This document shows, piece by piece, positions 1 to 8,957 of a stretch of DNA of 46,508 nt. A program made the position numbers and the translations under genes. The stretch spans positions 1 through 46,508 of the forward strand of contig CALSML010000008.1 in the NCBI GenBank assembly GCA_943787445.1. The letters are read 5' to 3'. Positions within the stretch are counted from its first letter, which is position 1, and each line of letters opens with the position of its first letter. Under the pieces are notes generated by a model, which was not told where the DNA came from, searched no databases, and was given only the letters and a program-made list of their open reading frames with translations. The stretch comes from an uncultured Alphaproteobacteria bacterium. Lineage in GTDB: Bacteria > Pseudomonadota > Alphaproteobacteria > UBA6615.

Positions 1-594
1 TTGCTGATCCGCTGTTCATTGCTGGTACGGATAAGCAGGTCTGGATCGGGCAGATCATGGGTCCAGAGATGCTGCCCCAGCGCATCTTCATCGATTGTCG
101 CTGGATCAAGTTCACCCCGCAGCAACTTTCTCTGCAATTGCCCGTGCCGCAGTCGCAATATCCTGACGTCCCCCATAGCTGAGAGCTGCCGTCAGGTTCA
201 GGCCGTCATTCTCAGCCGTCATCTCCTCGGCGCCCTTGATCAGGGCCACAATATCCTCGGAAAAGCGGCTGCGGTCACCAATCACACGTATACGGATGTT
301 CTTGCGATGGAGTTCCGCCGTTTCGGATTGCAGATACCGGCGCAGCAGCCCCATGAGGTCAAATACCTCTCCCTCAGGGCGGCTCCAGTTCTCCGAACTG
401 AAGCCAAACAGCGTCAGATACTGCACACCCAGATCAATTGCGGCTTCCAGGGTGCGTTGAACAGCCTGTGCCCCCTTCTTGTGCCCTGCGGTCCGCGGCA
501 GGCCGCGCGCGCGCGCCCAGCGGCCATTGCCATCCATGATAATGGCGATATGCGGGGGTACGGAAATGGGGTCGTCAGAACCGCGGGTCATCAC
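1..594 (-). CDS. uppS: Isoprenyl (undecaprenyl) diphosphate synthase, partial and frameshifted
   Basis: Cis-prenyltransferase that condenses isopentenyl diphosphate units onto farnesyl diphosphate to make the lipid carrier for peptidoglycan. The N-terminal motif IAIIMDGNGRWA (residues 16-27, catalytic Asp21) and ENWSRPEGEV are those of the family. The open frame stops at 112, but one base over, the text continues as GELDPATIDED and then DLPDPDLLIRTSNEQRIS, which is the conserved UppS substrate-binding region. The break lies in a run of four C on the plus strand (115-118) where three would restore the frame, so I read it as one extra base. The 3' end lies beyond the left edge. Start is ATG at 594 or 591. 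It follows frr by 2 bases, in the usual frr-uppS order. Confidence 0.93.
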
Positions 595-596
595 AC

Positions 597-1151
597 TCAG
601 ACCTGCATGATCTCCTGCTCTTTTGCTTCGAGCAGCTCATCGACGATCTTGATATGGGCGTCGGTCAATTTCTGAATACCCTCGCCACGGTCACGCTGCT
701 CGTCCTGGGATATTTCGTTGTCTTTTTCCATTTTCTTCAGCGTGTCCATACCGTCACGGCGGACATTGCGGATCGCGATACGCCCCTGCTCGGCGTATTT
801 CGCCGCCACTTTGGTCATTTCCTCACGACGTTCTTCGCTGAGTTCGGGAATCGGCACCCGGATCAAATTGCCTTCGGTCTGAGGATTCAGTCCCAACTCG
901 GCATCCATGATCGCCTTTTCGGTCGCCTTGATGTTCCCGTTGTCCCAGACCTGCACGGTCAACAGTCGGGGTTCGGGGACACTCACGGATGCAACCTGGT
1001 TTAGCGGCATTGCTGCGCCATAGGCATCGACCTGAATATTCTCGAGCAGGCTTGTCGAGGCACGCCCCGTGCGCAGCCCTGCAAAATCCCGTTTCAACGC
1101 TTCGAGCGCGCCATCCATGCGGCGTTTGAGATCGCTTTCATCGGCAGACAT
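597..1151 (-). CDS. frr: Ribosome recycling factor
   Basis: Splits post-termination ribosomes together with EF-G. The 184 residues match the family length (about 185) and the protein is colinear end to end: N-terminal [25 protein letters not shown], the hinge region with [14 protein letters not shown], and the C-terminal helix with [14 protein letters not shown], which are standard RRF segments. Its ATG at 1151 overlaps the last base of pyrH, a translationally coupled arrangement, and uppS follows 2 bases later. It is the fourth gene of the rpsB-tsf-pyrH-frr-uppS cluster. Nothing unusual is seen. Confidence 0.98.
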   Translation of the reverse strand: MSADESDLKRRMDGALEALKRDFAGLRTGRASTSLLENIQVDAYGAAMPLNQVASVSVPEPRLLTVQVWDNGNIKATEKAIMDAELGLNPQTEGNLIRVPIPELSEERREEMTKVAAKYAEQGRIAIRNVRRDGMDTLKKMEKDNEISQDEQRDRGEGIQKLTDAHIKIVDELLEAKEQEIMQV

Positions 1152-1876
1152 TAGCCTTCTCCTCTAACAATCGTGAATCGGCCTTCACCATGCAGTACAC
1201 GGGACACTTCCCCGGCATTCTGGATGGAAAACACCAAAATCGGAATATCATTTTCTCGGCAGAGCGTGATCGCAGCCGCATCCATGACCTTGAGGTCTTT
1301 CTGCAGGACATCGAAATGCGTCAGGGACTCAAAACGTTCAGCTGACGGGTCTTTCTCGGGGTCTGCGGCATACACACCATCGACCTTGGTGCCCTTCATC
1401 AAGCAATCGCAGTCCATTTCAGACGCACGCAACGCCGCCGCGGTATCCGTCGTGAAATAGGGATTGCCCGTTCCCGCGGCGAAAATCACGACGCGGCCCT
1501 TTTCCATGTGCCGCACCGCACGGCGGCGGATATAGGGTTCACAGACTGTCGACATCGGAATCGCCGAGAGAACACGGGTCGGCACATCATACGCTTCCAG
1601 AGCGCTCTGCAGCGCCAGAGCATTCATCACGGTTGCCAGCATGCCCATATAGTCGGCGCTGGCCCGCTCCATCCCCTGTGCTGCGACGGAAACACCCCGA
1701 AAGATGTTGCCCCCACCAACAACGAGGCAAAGCTCGATCCCGCTTGCATGCACCTGGGCAATATCGCCGGCAATACGGTCGACAGTTTCCGGGTTCAGGC
1801 CAAACTCGCCGTCTCCCATAAGGACTTCGCCTGAAATCTTCAGCAGGACGCGCTTATAAGATCCCTCACCTGTCAT
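1151..1876 (-). CDS. pyrH: Uridylate kinase (UMP kinase)
   Basis: Phosphorylates UMP to UDP in pyrimidine nucleotide synthesis. It belongs to the bacterial hexameric amino-acid-kinase-fold family, not to the NMP kinases. The 241 residues equal the usual length. Visible motifs are the N-terminal [13 protein letters not shown] phosphate-binding segment, [10 protein letters not shown], the [19 protein letters not shown] nucleotide-site segment and [13 protein letters not shown]. It sits 32 bases downstream of tsf and overlaps frr by one base, so it is probably transcribed from rpsB onwards. Confidence 0.98.
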   Translation of the reverse strand: MTGEGSYKRVLLKISGEVLMGDGEFGLNPETVDRIAGDIAQVHASGIELCLVVGGGNIFRGVSVAAQGMERASADYMGMLATVMNALALQSALEAYDVPTRVLSAIPMSTVCEPYIRRRAVRHMEKGRVVIFAAGTGNPYFTTDTAAALRASEMDCDCLMKGTKVDGVYAADPEKDPSAERFESLTHFDVLQKDLKVMDAAAITLCRENDIPILVFSIQNAGEVSRVLHGEGRFTIVRGEG

Positions 1877-1908
1877 CAGCTGACCGCCTCCCGCAGTCGA
1901 ACAGCAAA

Positions 1909-2829
1909 TCAGCCTGCGAGTTTCGCAACCTCATCTGCAAAGTCGTCTTCCTTGCGTTCCACGCCTTCGCCAACCGTAAACCGCTCAAAACCAACGATTT
2001 TGATCGGGCTCCCGATCTCCTTGGCAGCCGCTTCGACGAACTTTCCAACCTTGGAATCCGTGTCCATGATGAAGACCTGCTCCAGCAGCACAACTTCTTC
2101 ATAGTACTTGCGAATTCGACCCTCAACCATCTTGCTGACGATCTCTTCCGGTTTGCCGGAGGCTCGCGCCTGTTCGGACAGAATATCGCGTTCACGCTCG
2201 AGTGCGCTGGCATCGACAGAGTCGATATCCAGGAATTGCGGCTGGGAAGAGGCAACGTGCATGGCAAGTTTGCGGCCAAGATCGTCCAACGCAGCCTTGT
2301 CACCCTCGGACTCCAGCGCAACCAGAACGCCGATCTTGCCCATCCCCGGGGCAACCTGACCGTGGATATAACCGGCCACCGAACCGTTCGAGACCGAAAG
2401 ACGTGTAGAACGACGCAGCCCCAGGTTCTCACCAATCTTGGCAACCAGATCGACAACCGCCTGTTCCACAGACGTGCCGCCCTCAAAGTCGGCGGCTTTC
2501 AGCGATTCAACGGTTTCGCCGTTTTCAATCGCGATCTCGGAGGTTTTTGCCACGAACTCCTGAAACATCTCATTGCGTCCCACGAAATCAGTTTCGGCAT
2601 TCACTTCCACGAGTGCGCCGGTATTGCCTTCGATGCGCATGCCAACGAGGCCTTCGGCCGCAGCGCGGCCCGCCTTCTTTGCAGCAGCGGACAGGCCCTT
2701 TTTACGGAGCCAGTCGACAGCTGCTTCCATATCGCCATCATTTTCCGTAAGTGCGGTTTTGCAATCCATCATGCCCGCGCCGGATTTCTCACGAAGCTCC
2801 TTGACGGCAGCCGCGGTGATCTCAGCCAT
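1909..2829 (-). CDS. tsf: Elongation factor Ts
   Basis: Guanine-nucleotide exchange factor for EF-Tu. The N-terminal UBA-like domain (residues 1-55) carries the family signature with [18 protein letters not shown], and [10 protein letters not shown] (about residues 80-89) is the TDFV motif that inserts near the EF-Tu magnesium site. At 306 residues it has the full two-repeat core with [10 protein letters not shown] and the coiled-coil insertion. It lies 51 bases after rpsB, the invariant rpsB-tsf pairing. Confidence 0.98.
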   Translation of the reverse strand: MAEITAAAVKELREKSGAGMMDCKTALTENDGDMEAAVDWLRKKGLSAAAKKAGRAAAEGLVGMRIEGNTGALVEVNAETDFVGRNEMFQEFVAKTSEIAIENGETVESLKAADFEGGTSVEQAVVDLVAKIGENLGLRRSTRLSVSNGSVAGYIHGQVAPGMGKIGVLVALESEGDKAALDDLGRKLAMHVASSQPQFLDIDSVDASALERERDILSEQARASGKPEEIVSKMVEGRIRKYYEEVVLLEQVFIMDTDSKVGKFVEAAAKEIGSPIKIVGFERFTVGEGVERKEDDFADEVAKLAG

Positions 2830-2880
2830 GCTGATACTCCACTTTCGTATTTGGTTTTAAACTATTGCAGGTAAACGAAT

Positions 2881-3738
2881 TTATGATGCAGCAGCGTCGG
2901 TTTCGGCAGGTGCCGCAGCTTCCACTTCCGGTGCCGGTGCCGTCTCCGCCGCAGCAGCTTCAGCAACGGCAGCTTCCGGAGCAGCCTGATCGAGCGCTTC
3001 CACCGGCGGGGCTTCAGACGCGCCAACATCCACACCCGCCGCAGCCATATCCTGCTGCAAACCATCAATCACCGCGCCTGCAAACAGATCGCAATAGAGC
3101 TGAATGGCCCGCATCGCGTCATCATTGCCCGGGATCGGCATATCAATGTCGGTCGGGTTCGAGTTGGAATCGACGACGCCGACCACCGGAATACCGAGCT
3201 TCTTGGCTTCCTTGATCGCGATGTCTTCTTTGTTCGTGTCGATGATCACGACCAGATCCGGGCGACCGCCCATCTCCTTGATGCCACCAAGGGCCATCTC
3301 GAGCTTGTCACGCTGACGGGTCAGCTGCAGGGTCTCTTTCTTTGTCAGGCCTTCGAGAGCTTCTCCGCTGAGCTTCTCATCGAGTTCCTTGAGCGTCTTG
3401 ATGGACTGGGAAATTGTCTTCCAGTTAGTCAGCATGCCGCCGAGCCAGCGCTGATTGACATAGTACTGACCACACTTGCGCGCGGATTCAGCAACAATGT
3501 CGCTCGCCGCACGCTTGGTGCCGACGAAGAGCACGCGCCCGCCCTCGGATGCCACGTTCCGTGCCGCATTGAGCGCGGTGTAAAGCATCGGCACCGTCTG
3601 CTGCAGATCGATGATGTGAATACCGTTGCGGACCCCAAAGATGAACGGACCCATCTTGGGGTTCCAGCGACGCGTATTGTGACCAAAGTGAACACCAGCT
3701 TCGAGCAGCTGGCGCATTGTAAATGTTGGGACCGCCAT
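2881..3738 (-). CDS. rpsB: 30S ribosomal protein S2 with an Ala/Glu-rich tail
   Basis: Small-subunit protein needed for S1 docking. Residues 1-236 are ordinary S2: N-terminal [42 protein letters not shown] and [20 protein letters not shown]. Residues 237-285 form an extension of about 49 residues made almost only of Ala, Glu, Asp, Pro and Val, with no Lys or Arg. E. coli S2 is 241 residues and ends before such a tail. The start ATG at 3738 is preceded by a good AAAAGGAGAG ribosome-binding site. It is the first gene of the rpsB-tsf-pyrH-frr-uppS cluster, with a 182-base leader upstream. Confidence 0.98.
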   Translation of the reverse strand: MAVPTFTMRQLLEAGVHFGHNTRRWNPKMGPFIFGVRNGIHIIDLQQTVPMLYTALNAARNVASEGGRVLFVGTKRAASDIVAESARKCGQYYVNQRWLGGMLTNWKTISQSIKTLKELDEKLSGEALEGLTKKETLQLTRQRDKLEMALGGIKEMGGRPDLVVIIDTNKEDIAIKEAKKLGIPVVGVVDSNSNPTDIDMPIPGNDDAMRAIQLYCDLFAGAVIDGLQQDMAAAGVDVGASEAPPVEALDQAAPEAAVAEAAAAETAPAPEVEAAAPAETDAAAS

Positions 3739-3873
3739 GGGTCTCTCCTTTTCCGGTTGAACCTCCGCAGACTGCCGCCCCTGAGGGGCACCGGATCGAC
3801 GCGCGGGGATGTCTGTCCGCTTGCCGTAGGTCTACGTGTGGATTGACGTTTCGCTCATGCGATAACGGACCGG

Positions 3874-3902
3874 GTGATACCCGCCGTTCACGTGAAAGAC
3901 AA
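3874..3902 (-). promoter_or_regulatory. Candidate sigma-70 type promoter for rpsB
   Basis: On the minus strand, TTGTCT (3897-3902) and TATCAC (3874-3879) are separated by 17 bases, each with 4 of 6 matches to the consensus. It lies in the 182-base gap between the cupin gene and rpsB, which would give an rpsB leader of roughly 125 bases. The leader also holds the short hairpin GCCCC-TCA-GGGGC. No other pair in this gap looked better, but the assignment rests on two imperfect hexamers. Confidence 0.33.
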
Positions 3903-3920
3903 GGGCTTTCTCGCCGCAGG

Positions 3921-4259
3921 TCAGGGTTTCTTGTATTCGATCTCCAGAGCCACCAGCGCGCTGTCACCTTTCACAGTCACATTGTGCTCAAAGCCATCAC
4001 CAACATCATAGAATGTGGCAACCCCTTCCTGCGAACGCATGGTGCCTTCCTTGCCGTCTGTACGGTCGATTTCGACCTCGCTCGACTGGAAGTGATAACC
4101 GACATAGTTGTACTCATGGCGGTGCCAGCCCGAGTTTTCACCCGGTTCTATGCGGTGAAACGTGATCCGTGTGGTGGCATTGTCAATGAGGACTTCGTAA
4201 TGCCCAAGCTTGTCAGTCGGGATTTCGGCTTCGGTCTTCTCATCCAGCTTGCGGGACAC
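3921..4259 (-). CDS. Small cupin-domain protein, copy 1 of a tandem pair
   Basis: A single-domain cupin of 112 residues; substrate unknown. Cupin motif 1 appears as GENSGWHRHEYNYVGYHF (His46 and His48 in HxH) and motif 2 as GFEHNV with a His. The Glu that usually follows HxH by a few residues is absent. An acidic residue directly after the second His might take its place. It shares LIDN-x-x-TRIT, the GWHxH core and the final EIEYK with its neighbour, from which it is separated by 13 bases, so the two are paralogues from a tandem duplication. They lie between dnaE and rpsB on the same strand. Small cupins of this kind may be isomerases, dioxygenases or sensors; I cannot choose. Confidence 0.85.
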   Translation of the reverse strand: MSRKLDEKTEAEIPTDKLGHYEVLIDNATTRITFHRIEPGENSGWHRHEYNYVGYHFQSSEVEIDRTDGKEGTMRSQEGVATFYDVGDGFEHNVTVKGDSALVALEIEYKKP

Positions 4260-4272
4260 AGGGACCTCACTT

Positions 4273-4602
4273 TCAGGTTTTGTATTCGATTTCCGTCACG
4301 ACGATATCAACATCACCGATATTCATCGCATTGTGCTCAACCGGCGCGCTGATCGATGCTGCGGTGCCGGGCACGTACTCGATCGTGCGCTCAGTCCCGT
4401 CGGCGTGCTCCAGAAAGAGCGTACCTTCGGACTGCTGAAGCGTCACATAATCGAAATCGTGCAAATGCCAGCCAGTCTGTTGCCCGGGCTTGAGCACCCA
4501 GTGGGTGATCCGGGTGCGCTCATTGTCGATCAGCGTGGTGAAGGCCCCGACCTCGCGGTCCGCGGCCTGAGAGGCGGTTTTTTCGGCTAGTTTCGTGGAC
4601 AT
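4273..4602 (-). CDS. Small cupin-domain protein, copy 2 of a tandem pair
   Basis: A 109-residue single-domain cupin, paralogue of the gene 13 bases downstream. Motif 1 is GQQTGWHLHDFDYVTL (HxH) and motif 2 is APVEHNAMN. As in copy 1, an acidic residue follows the second His immediately and the canonical Glu is missing. The two proteins match in the N-terminal LIDN-x-x-TRIT strand and in the last strand (TEIEYKT against LEIEYKK) but differ in most pocket-facing residues, so they have probably diverged in ligand. The gene starts 55 bases downstream of the dnaE stop with no terminator visible. A GAGAGA stretch precedes the ATG. Confidence 0.85.
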   Translation of the reverse strand: MSTKLAEKTASQAADREVGAFTTLIDNERTRITHWVLKPGQQTGWHLHDFDYVTLQQSEGTLFLEHADGTERTIEYVPGTAASISAPVEHNAMNIGDVDIVVTEIEYKT

Positions 4603-4657
4603 TGTAATCTCTCTCCTAATTCGAGGGCCGAGTTTACACGAAACTCTGTCGAAGCAC

Positions 4658-7600
4658 TTAGAGTTCGCGCACTTCCGCGATACCCGGAATGGCCGCCATG
4701 GCCGCGCGGATTTGTGGGGTGCAGCGATATCTCCCGCTCAGGCGCACAATCACTTCCCGGCTGCCATCGGGAATCACCAGACTGATGCGCCCATTGACGT
4801 TGTCATGTTCTTTCGGGGTCGCCTCGCTTTCGATCAAGGCCTTGAGCGACGGCAGAGGCTCCATATCCTCGAGCCAGATGCGGATCGCGACCGGCGCACT
4901 GGCCGCAGTCGCCTCGAGCGGACGGACGCTTTGCCCCGACAGGCGCAGTTGGCCCTGATCGATCCGCGCACCGGTCTGAATCAGGACCGGTTTTCCACTG
5001 TTCAGGATGTCGCGGGAGGCATCGAGAACTTCGGAGAACATCATTACCTCGAAGGTTCCCTTCGCATCGGAAAGTTGCACAAACGCGTATTTGCTACCCC
5101 GCTGCGAGGTACGCTGTTGCACGGAGATAACCGATCCCGCAAGCGCCAGTGCCGCCGCGCCACCCTGAGCGTTGACCGTGTCCTCGATTTCATTGCTGGC
5201 AACGATGCCCAGCTTCTGCAGTAACTTACCGTACTCATCAAGCGGATGCGCAGACATATAGAATCCAACCGCATCGAGCTCACGCTGCAGGCGCTCAGAC
5301 TGTAACCAGTCCATGCGGTCGGGCAATTTCGGCTTGATCGCCGGATCTCCGCTCATATCGCCCAGCAGATTGAACTGACCGCTCTCCCGCTCCCGCTGGG
5401 TCGCCTGAGCATGCCCGAGTATGTGGTCGATTCCATCGAATACCCGCGCCCGGTTGACGTCGAGAGCGTCGAACCCGCCGGCCTCAATGAGATGCTCAAG
5501 CTGGCGGCGGTTCATCACGTGGGCATTCAGCCGACTGGCGACCTCAAAAACATCCGTGAACAATCCATTGGCGTCACGTTCGGCGACAAGTTCCGCCATG
5601 GCCGCCCGACCGACCCCCTTGATCGCGGCGAGCGCGTAGCGGATTCCACCGATCGGCGGAACCACCTCGTCTTCGCCCTCTGCAACCGGCGCTGCATCTG
5701 ATGGGTCGAGGGTGGCCACACCGAATTCGACCCCAGATTCGTTCATGTCCGGCGGCAGCAACACGATATTCTGTCGTTCGAGCTCCTGCTTGTAGATCGC
5801 CAGCTTGTCGGTGTTGCCCATATCGAGCGTCATCGAGGCGGCAAAGAACTCAACCGGGTGGTTCGCCTTCAGCCAGGCCGTCTGATAGGCGATCAGCGCA
5901 TAAGCTGCCGCATGGGCTTTGTTGAAGCCGTAGCCAGCGAATTTGGCGATGGTCGCAAAAATACGCCGCGAGGTGTCTTCCGGGACATCGCGTTCCTTGG
6001 CGCCCGCCACGAACAACTCCTCTTGAGCGTCCATTTCCGCCTTGATCTTCTTACCCATGGCGCGCCGCAGCAGATCGGCACTGCCCAGCGTATAACCAGC
6101 AAGTTGCTGGGCCATCTGCATGACCTGTTCCTGATAGATCGGAATGCCATAGGTCTCACCAAGGCACTCCTCGAGATCCTCGTGCAGATAGTCAACGTCC
6201 TCGCGGCCGTGCTTACGCGCAATATAACTGGGGATATTGTCCATGGGTCCCGGGCGATAGAGCGCCACAACGGCGATAATGTCTTCGAACCGATCGGGTT
6301 GCAGTTTCTTGAGCACGTCCCGCACACCGGATGATTCACACTGAAAAACGCCGGTGGTGTCGCCGCGGGCCAGCATTTCAAAGGTTTTGGCGTCATCAAA
6401 GGGCAATCGTGCGAGATCGACATGCACGTCCCGATCGGCGAGCAGTTCAACGGCTTTCTGGAGTACATCAAGCGTCTTGAGGCCCAGAAAATCAAACTTC
6501 ACAAGCCCGGCCGCCTCCACATATTTCATGCTGAACTGGGTCGCCAGCGTGGATGCGCGCGGGTCGCGATAAAGTGGAACAATGCCCGACAGGGCACGGT
6601 CGCCGATCACCACACCCGCCGCATGGGTCGAGGAGTTCCGGTACAGCCCCTCCAGTTTCAGGGCCAGATCGAGCAGCTGTGCAACCGCCTCGTCTTCATC
6701 GCGCATGGCCTGTAGCGGTGCTTCGCTGTCGATGGCCTGCTGCAGGGTCGTCGGATTGGCCGGATTGTTGGGCACCAGCTTGGCAATGCGGTCAACCTGA
6801 CCATAAGGCATCTCCAGAACACGCCCCACATCGCGCACCACGGCGCGGGCCTGCAGCTTTCCGAAGGTGATGATCTGGGCAACCCGGTCATTGCCGTATT
6901 TTCGCTGCACGTACTGAATGACCTCGTCCCGCCGCTCCTGGCAGAAATCGATGTCGAAATCAGGCATCGACACACGTTCCGGGTTGAGGAAACGTTCAAA
7001 AAACAGCCCGAACCGCAGCGGATCGAGATCGGTGATGGTCAGCACCCACGCCACCACGGACCCGGCCCCTGAGCCACGTCCCGGGCCGACCGCAATATTG
7101 TTGGCCTTGGACCATTTGATGAAGTCGGAAACAATAAGAAAGTATCCCGGAAATCCCATATTAACAATGGTTTCCAGTTCATACCTCAACCTATCTCTAT
7201 ATGGCTTCGCTGCCTCTTCCCGAGCTGCAGCATCCATGTCGTAGGTATAGACATGAGCTTCCAGACGCGCTTCCAGTCCGGCCTCGGATTCCGCACGCAG
7301 GGCGTCTTCCTCGCTGCTCCCATCCGCCGTCGGGAACGGTGGCAACATCGGCGCAGCCTCGGTGGGCATAAACGCGCACCGCCGGGCAATTACCAGCGTG
7401 TTGTCGATCGCTTCGGGCAAATCTGCAAACAATGCCCGCATTTCCGCAGCAGATTTGAACCGATGCTCCGGTGTGACCCGGCGACGCTCCGTCTGCGAGA
7501 CATAGGCGCTCTGGGAAATGCACAACAACGCGTCATGGGCCTCGTACATGTCCTCACCCGCGAACATCGACTCATTGGTGGCCACCAGCGGCAGATCATG

Positions 7601-8212
7601 TTTGTAAGCAAGGTCCAGAAAGGCCGTTTCAAGCCGGTCTTCGCTGTCGATGTTATGGCGCTGTATCTCCACGTAGAAACGGCCGGGAAACAAGCCTGCA
7701 AGCCGGAGCGTGGCGGCTTCTGCCGCGTCAGCCTGTCCTTCAGACAACAATCGTCCCGGAAGACCGGCAACACCACCTGACAGCGCAATTAGCCCATCCG
7801 TCATGCCATCAAGGTTTTCCAGCGACACCATCGCCGTGCCGTCATCCGCCATTTCGATGAAGGACCTGCTGACGATGTTCAGAAGGTTTCGGTACCCAAC
7901 GTCCGATTGCGCCAGCAGGACGAGTTGATCTACGTCATGCAAATGGCTCGCTGTATTTCCGCCCTTACGCGCGGAATCCGGGTTCTCGTCAACAGCCAGG
8001 GCAATCTGGCAACCCACAATCGGCTGAATTCCGGCTTTTGCCGCCGCGAGCGAAAATTCCAGCGCCCCGAAAAGATTCCCGGTGTCGGTGATAGCCACGG
8101 CGGGCATCTGCTTGTCCAGACACAACTGCACGAGTTGCGGGATGCGCAGGGCACCTTCGGCAAGCGAATAGGCGGAATGGACGCGAAGATGGACGAAATC
8201 GGCGTGTGACAT
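4658..8212 (-). CDS. dnaE: DNA polymerase III alpha subunit
   Basis: Replicative polymerase subunit. At 1184 residues it is close to E. coli DnaE (1160). Domains in order are: N-terminal PHP domain (FVHLRVHSAYSLAEGALRI at the start); the polymerase core with GPGRGSGAGSVVAW, PDFDIDFCQERRDEVI (two catalytic Asp) and VKFDFLGLKTLDVL (third catalytic Asp); the helix-hairpin-helix with IKGVGRAAMAELV; and a C-terminal OB fold with ALAGSVISVQQRTSQRGSKY. The reading frame is intact. The gene follows lolD by 64 bases, a conserved alphaproteobacterial neighbourhood. Confidence 0.98.
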   Translation of the reverse strand: MSHADFVHLRVHSAYSLAEGALRIPQLVQLCLDKQMPAVAITDTGNLFGALEFSLAAAKAGIQPIVGCQIALAVDENPDSARKGGNTASHLHDVDQLVLLAQSDVGYRNLLNIVSRSFIEMADDGTAMVSLENLDGMTDGLIALSGGVAGLPGRLLSEGQADAAEAATLRLAGLFPGRFYVEIQRHNIDSEDRLETAFLDLAYKHDLPLVATNESMFAGEDMYEAHDALLCISQSAYVSQTERRRVTPEHRFKSAAEMRALFADLPEAIDNTLVIARRCAFMPTEAAPMLPPFPTADGSSEEDALRAESEAGLEARLEAHVYTYDMDAAAREEAAKPYRDRLRYELETIVNMGFPGYFLIVSDFIKWSKANNIAVGPGRGSGAGSVVAWVLTITDLDPLRFGLFFERFLNPERVSMPDFDIDFCQERRDEVIQYVQRKYGNDRVAQIITFGKLQARAVVRDVGRVLEMPYGQVDRIAKLVPNNPANPTTLQQAIDSEAPLQAMRDEDEAVAQLLDLALKLEGLYRNSSTHAAGVVIGDRALSGIVPLYRDPRASTLATQFSMKYVEAAGLVKFDFLGLKTLDVLQKAVELLADRDVHVDLARLPFDDAKTFEMLARGDTTGVFQCESSGVRDVLKKLQPDRFEDIIAVVALYRPGPMDNIPSYIARKHGREDVDYLHEDLEECLGETYGIPIYQEQVMQMAQQLAGYTLGSADLLRRAMGKKIKAEMDAQEELFVAGAKERDVPEDTSRRIFATIAKFAGYGFNKAHAAAYALIAYQTAWLKANHPVEFFAASMTLDMGNTDKLAIYKQELERQNIVLLPPDMNESGVEFGVATLDPSDAAPVAEGEDEVVPPIGGIRYALAAIKGVGRAAMAELVAERDANGLFTDVFEVASRLNAHVMNRRQLEHLIEAGGFDALDVNRARVFDGIDHILGHAQATQRERESGQFNLLGDMSGDPAIKPKLPDRMDWLQSERLQRELDAVGFYMSAHPLDEYGKLLQKLGIVASNEIEDTVNAQGGAAALALAGSVISVQQRTSQRGSKYAFVQLSDAKGTFEVMMFSEVLDASRDILNSGKPVLIQTGARIDQGQLRLSGQSVRPLEATAASAPVAIRIWLEDMEPLPSLKALIESEATPKEHDNVNGRISLVIPDGSREVIVRLSGRYRCTPQIRAAMAAIPGIAEVREL

Positions 8213-8239
8213 GGCGTCAGACTAAACCGATTCTCCGAT

Positions 8240-8266
8240 CCCTTCGCGGCCGAACAGCGCGAAAGG
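8240..8266 (-). terminator. Hairpin between lolD and dnaE
   Basis: Nine base pairs (one G-U) between 8240-8248 and 8258-8266 around a 9-base loop. It is placed just after the lolD stop on the minus strand. No T-run follows, so it may be a weak terminator, an attenuator or an mRNA-stabilising stem. Confidence 0.35.
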
Positions 8267-8276
8267 CGGGGACAAC

Positions 8277-8957
8277 TCAGGCCGTTTCGACCTTGCCGTC
8301 ACGCATTTGCAGCACGCGGTCCATCTTGGACGCCAGTTCCAGATTGTGGGTCGCCACCAGAGCCCCCAAACCAGCCCCGCGCACAAGGTTGAGCATTTGC
8401 CCGAAGACGGCCCCGGCTGTTTCCGGATCAAGATTTCCGGTGGGTTCATCGGCCAGCAAAACCGCGGGCGCATTGGCCACGCTGCGGGCGATGGCAATGC
8501 GTTGCTGCTCTCCCCCGCTCAATTGCCCCGGTCGGTGTGTTGCCCGGTCACTCAAACCGACCATTTCGAGCAGTTCACCGGCCCGGTCTCGCGCCATCGA
8601 CTTGCCGACACCGGCGATCATCTGGGGCAACATCACGTTTTCGAGCGCCGAGAACTCCGGCAGCAGGTGATGGAACTGATAGACAAAGCCCAGTGCCCCC
8701 CGTCGCAGCCGTGTGCGGTCCGCCTCGGGCAAACTTGCACAACTCTCTCCGGCGACGATCACATCGCCGGCGTCCGGGCGCTCCAGCAGCCCTGCAATAT
8801 GCAGCAGCGTGGATTTCCCCGCCCCTGAAGGCCCTACCAGCGCAACGATCTCTCCCCGCGCCAGGCCGAGTTCCGCCTCGCGCAGGACAGACAGGTCGCG
8901 ACCACCCTGCTCAAACGTCCGGGTCACGCCTTTGAGTTCAAGCGCGAGATCACTCAT
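8277..8957 (-). CDS. lolD: Lipoprotein-releasing ABC transporter ATPase LolD
   Basis: ATPase of the inner-membrane LolCDE complex, which extracts outer-membrane lipoproteins and hands them to LolA. In the 226-residue protein, Walker A is GPSGAGKS, the Q-loop segment is [21 protein letters not shown], the signature is LSGGEQQR, Walker B is [15 protein letters not shown] and the switch His is in VATHN. I place the start at the ATG at 8957 ([10 protein letters not shown]), which overlaps the lolC stop by 8 bases. A frame extending to 9017 would add 20 residues lying inside lolC that have no family counterpart. Confidence 0.96.
   Translation of the reverse strand: MSDLALELKGVTRTFEQGGRDLSVLREAELGLARGEIVALVGPSGAGKSTLLHIAGLLERPDAGDVIVAGESCASLPEADRTRLRRGALGFVYQFHHLLPEFSALENVMLPQMIAGVGKSMARDRAGELLEMVGLSDRATHRPGQLSGGEQQRIAIARSVANAPAVLLADEPTGNLDPETAGAVFGQMLNLVRGAGLGALVATHNLELASKMDRVLQMRDGKVETA

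Noticed and set aside
3740-3920. Autoregulatory S2 leader structure
   Set aside because: Only one short hairpin is visible and I cannot match it to a known rpsB leader, so no separate feature is claimed.
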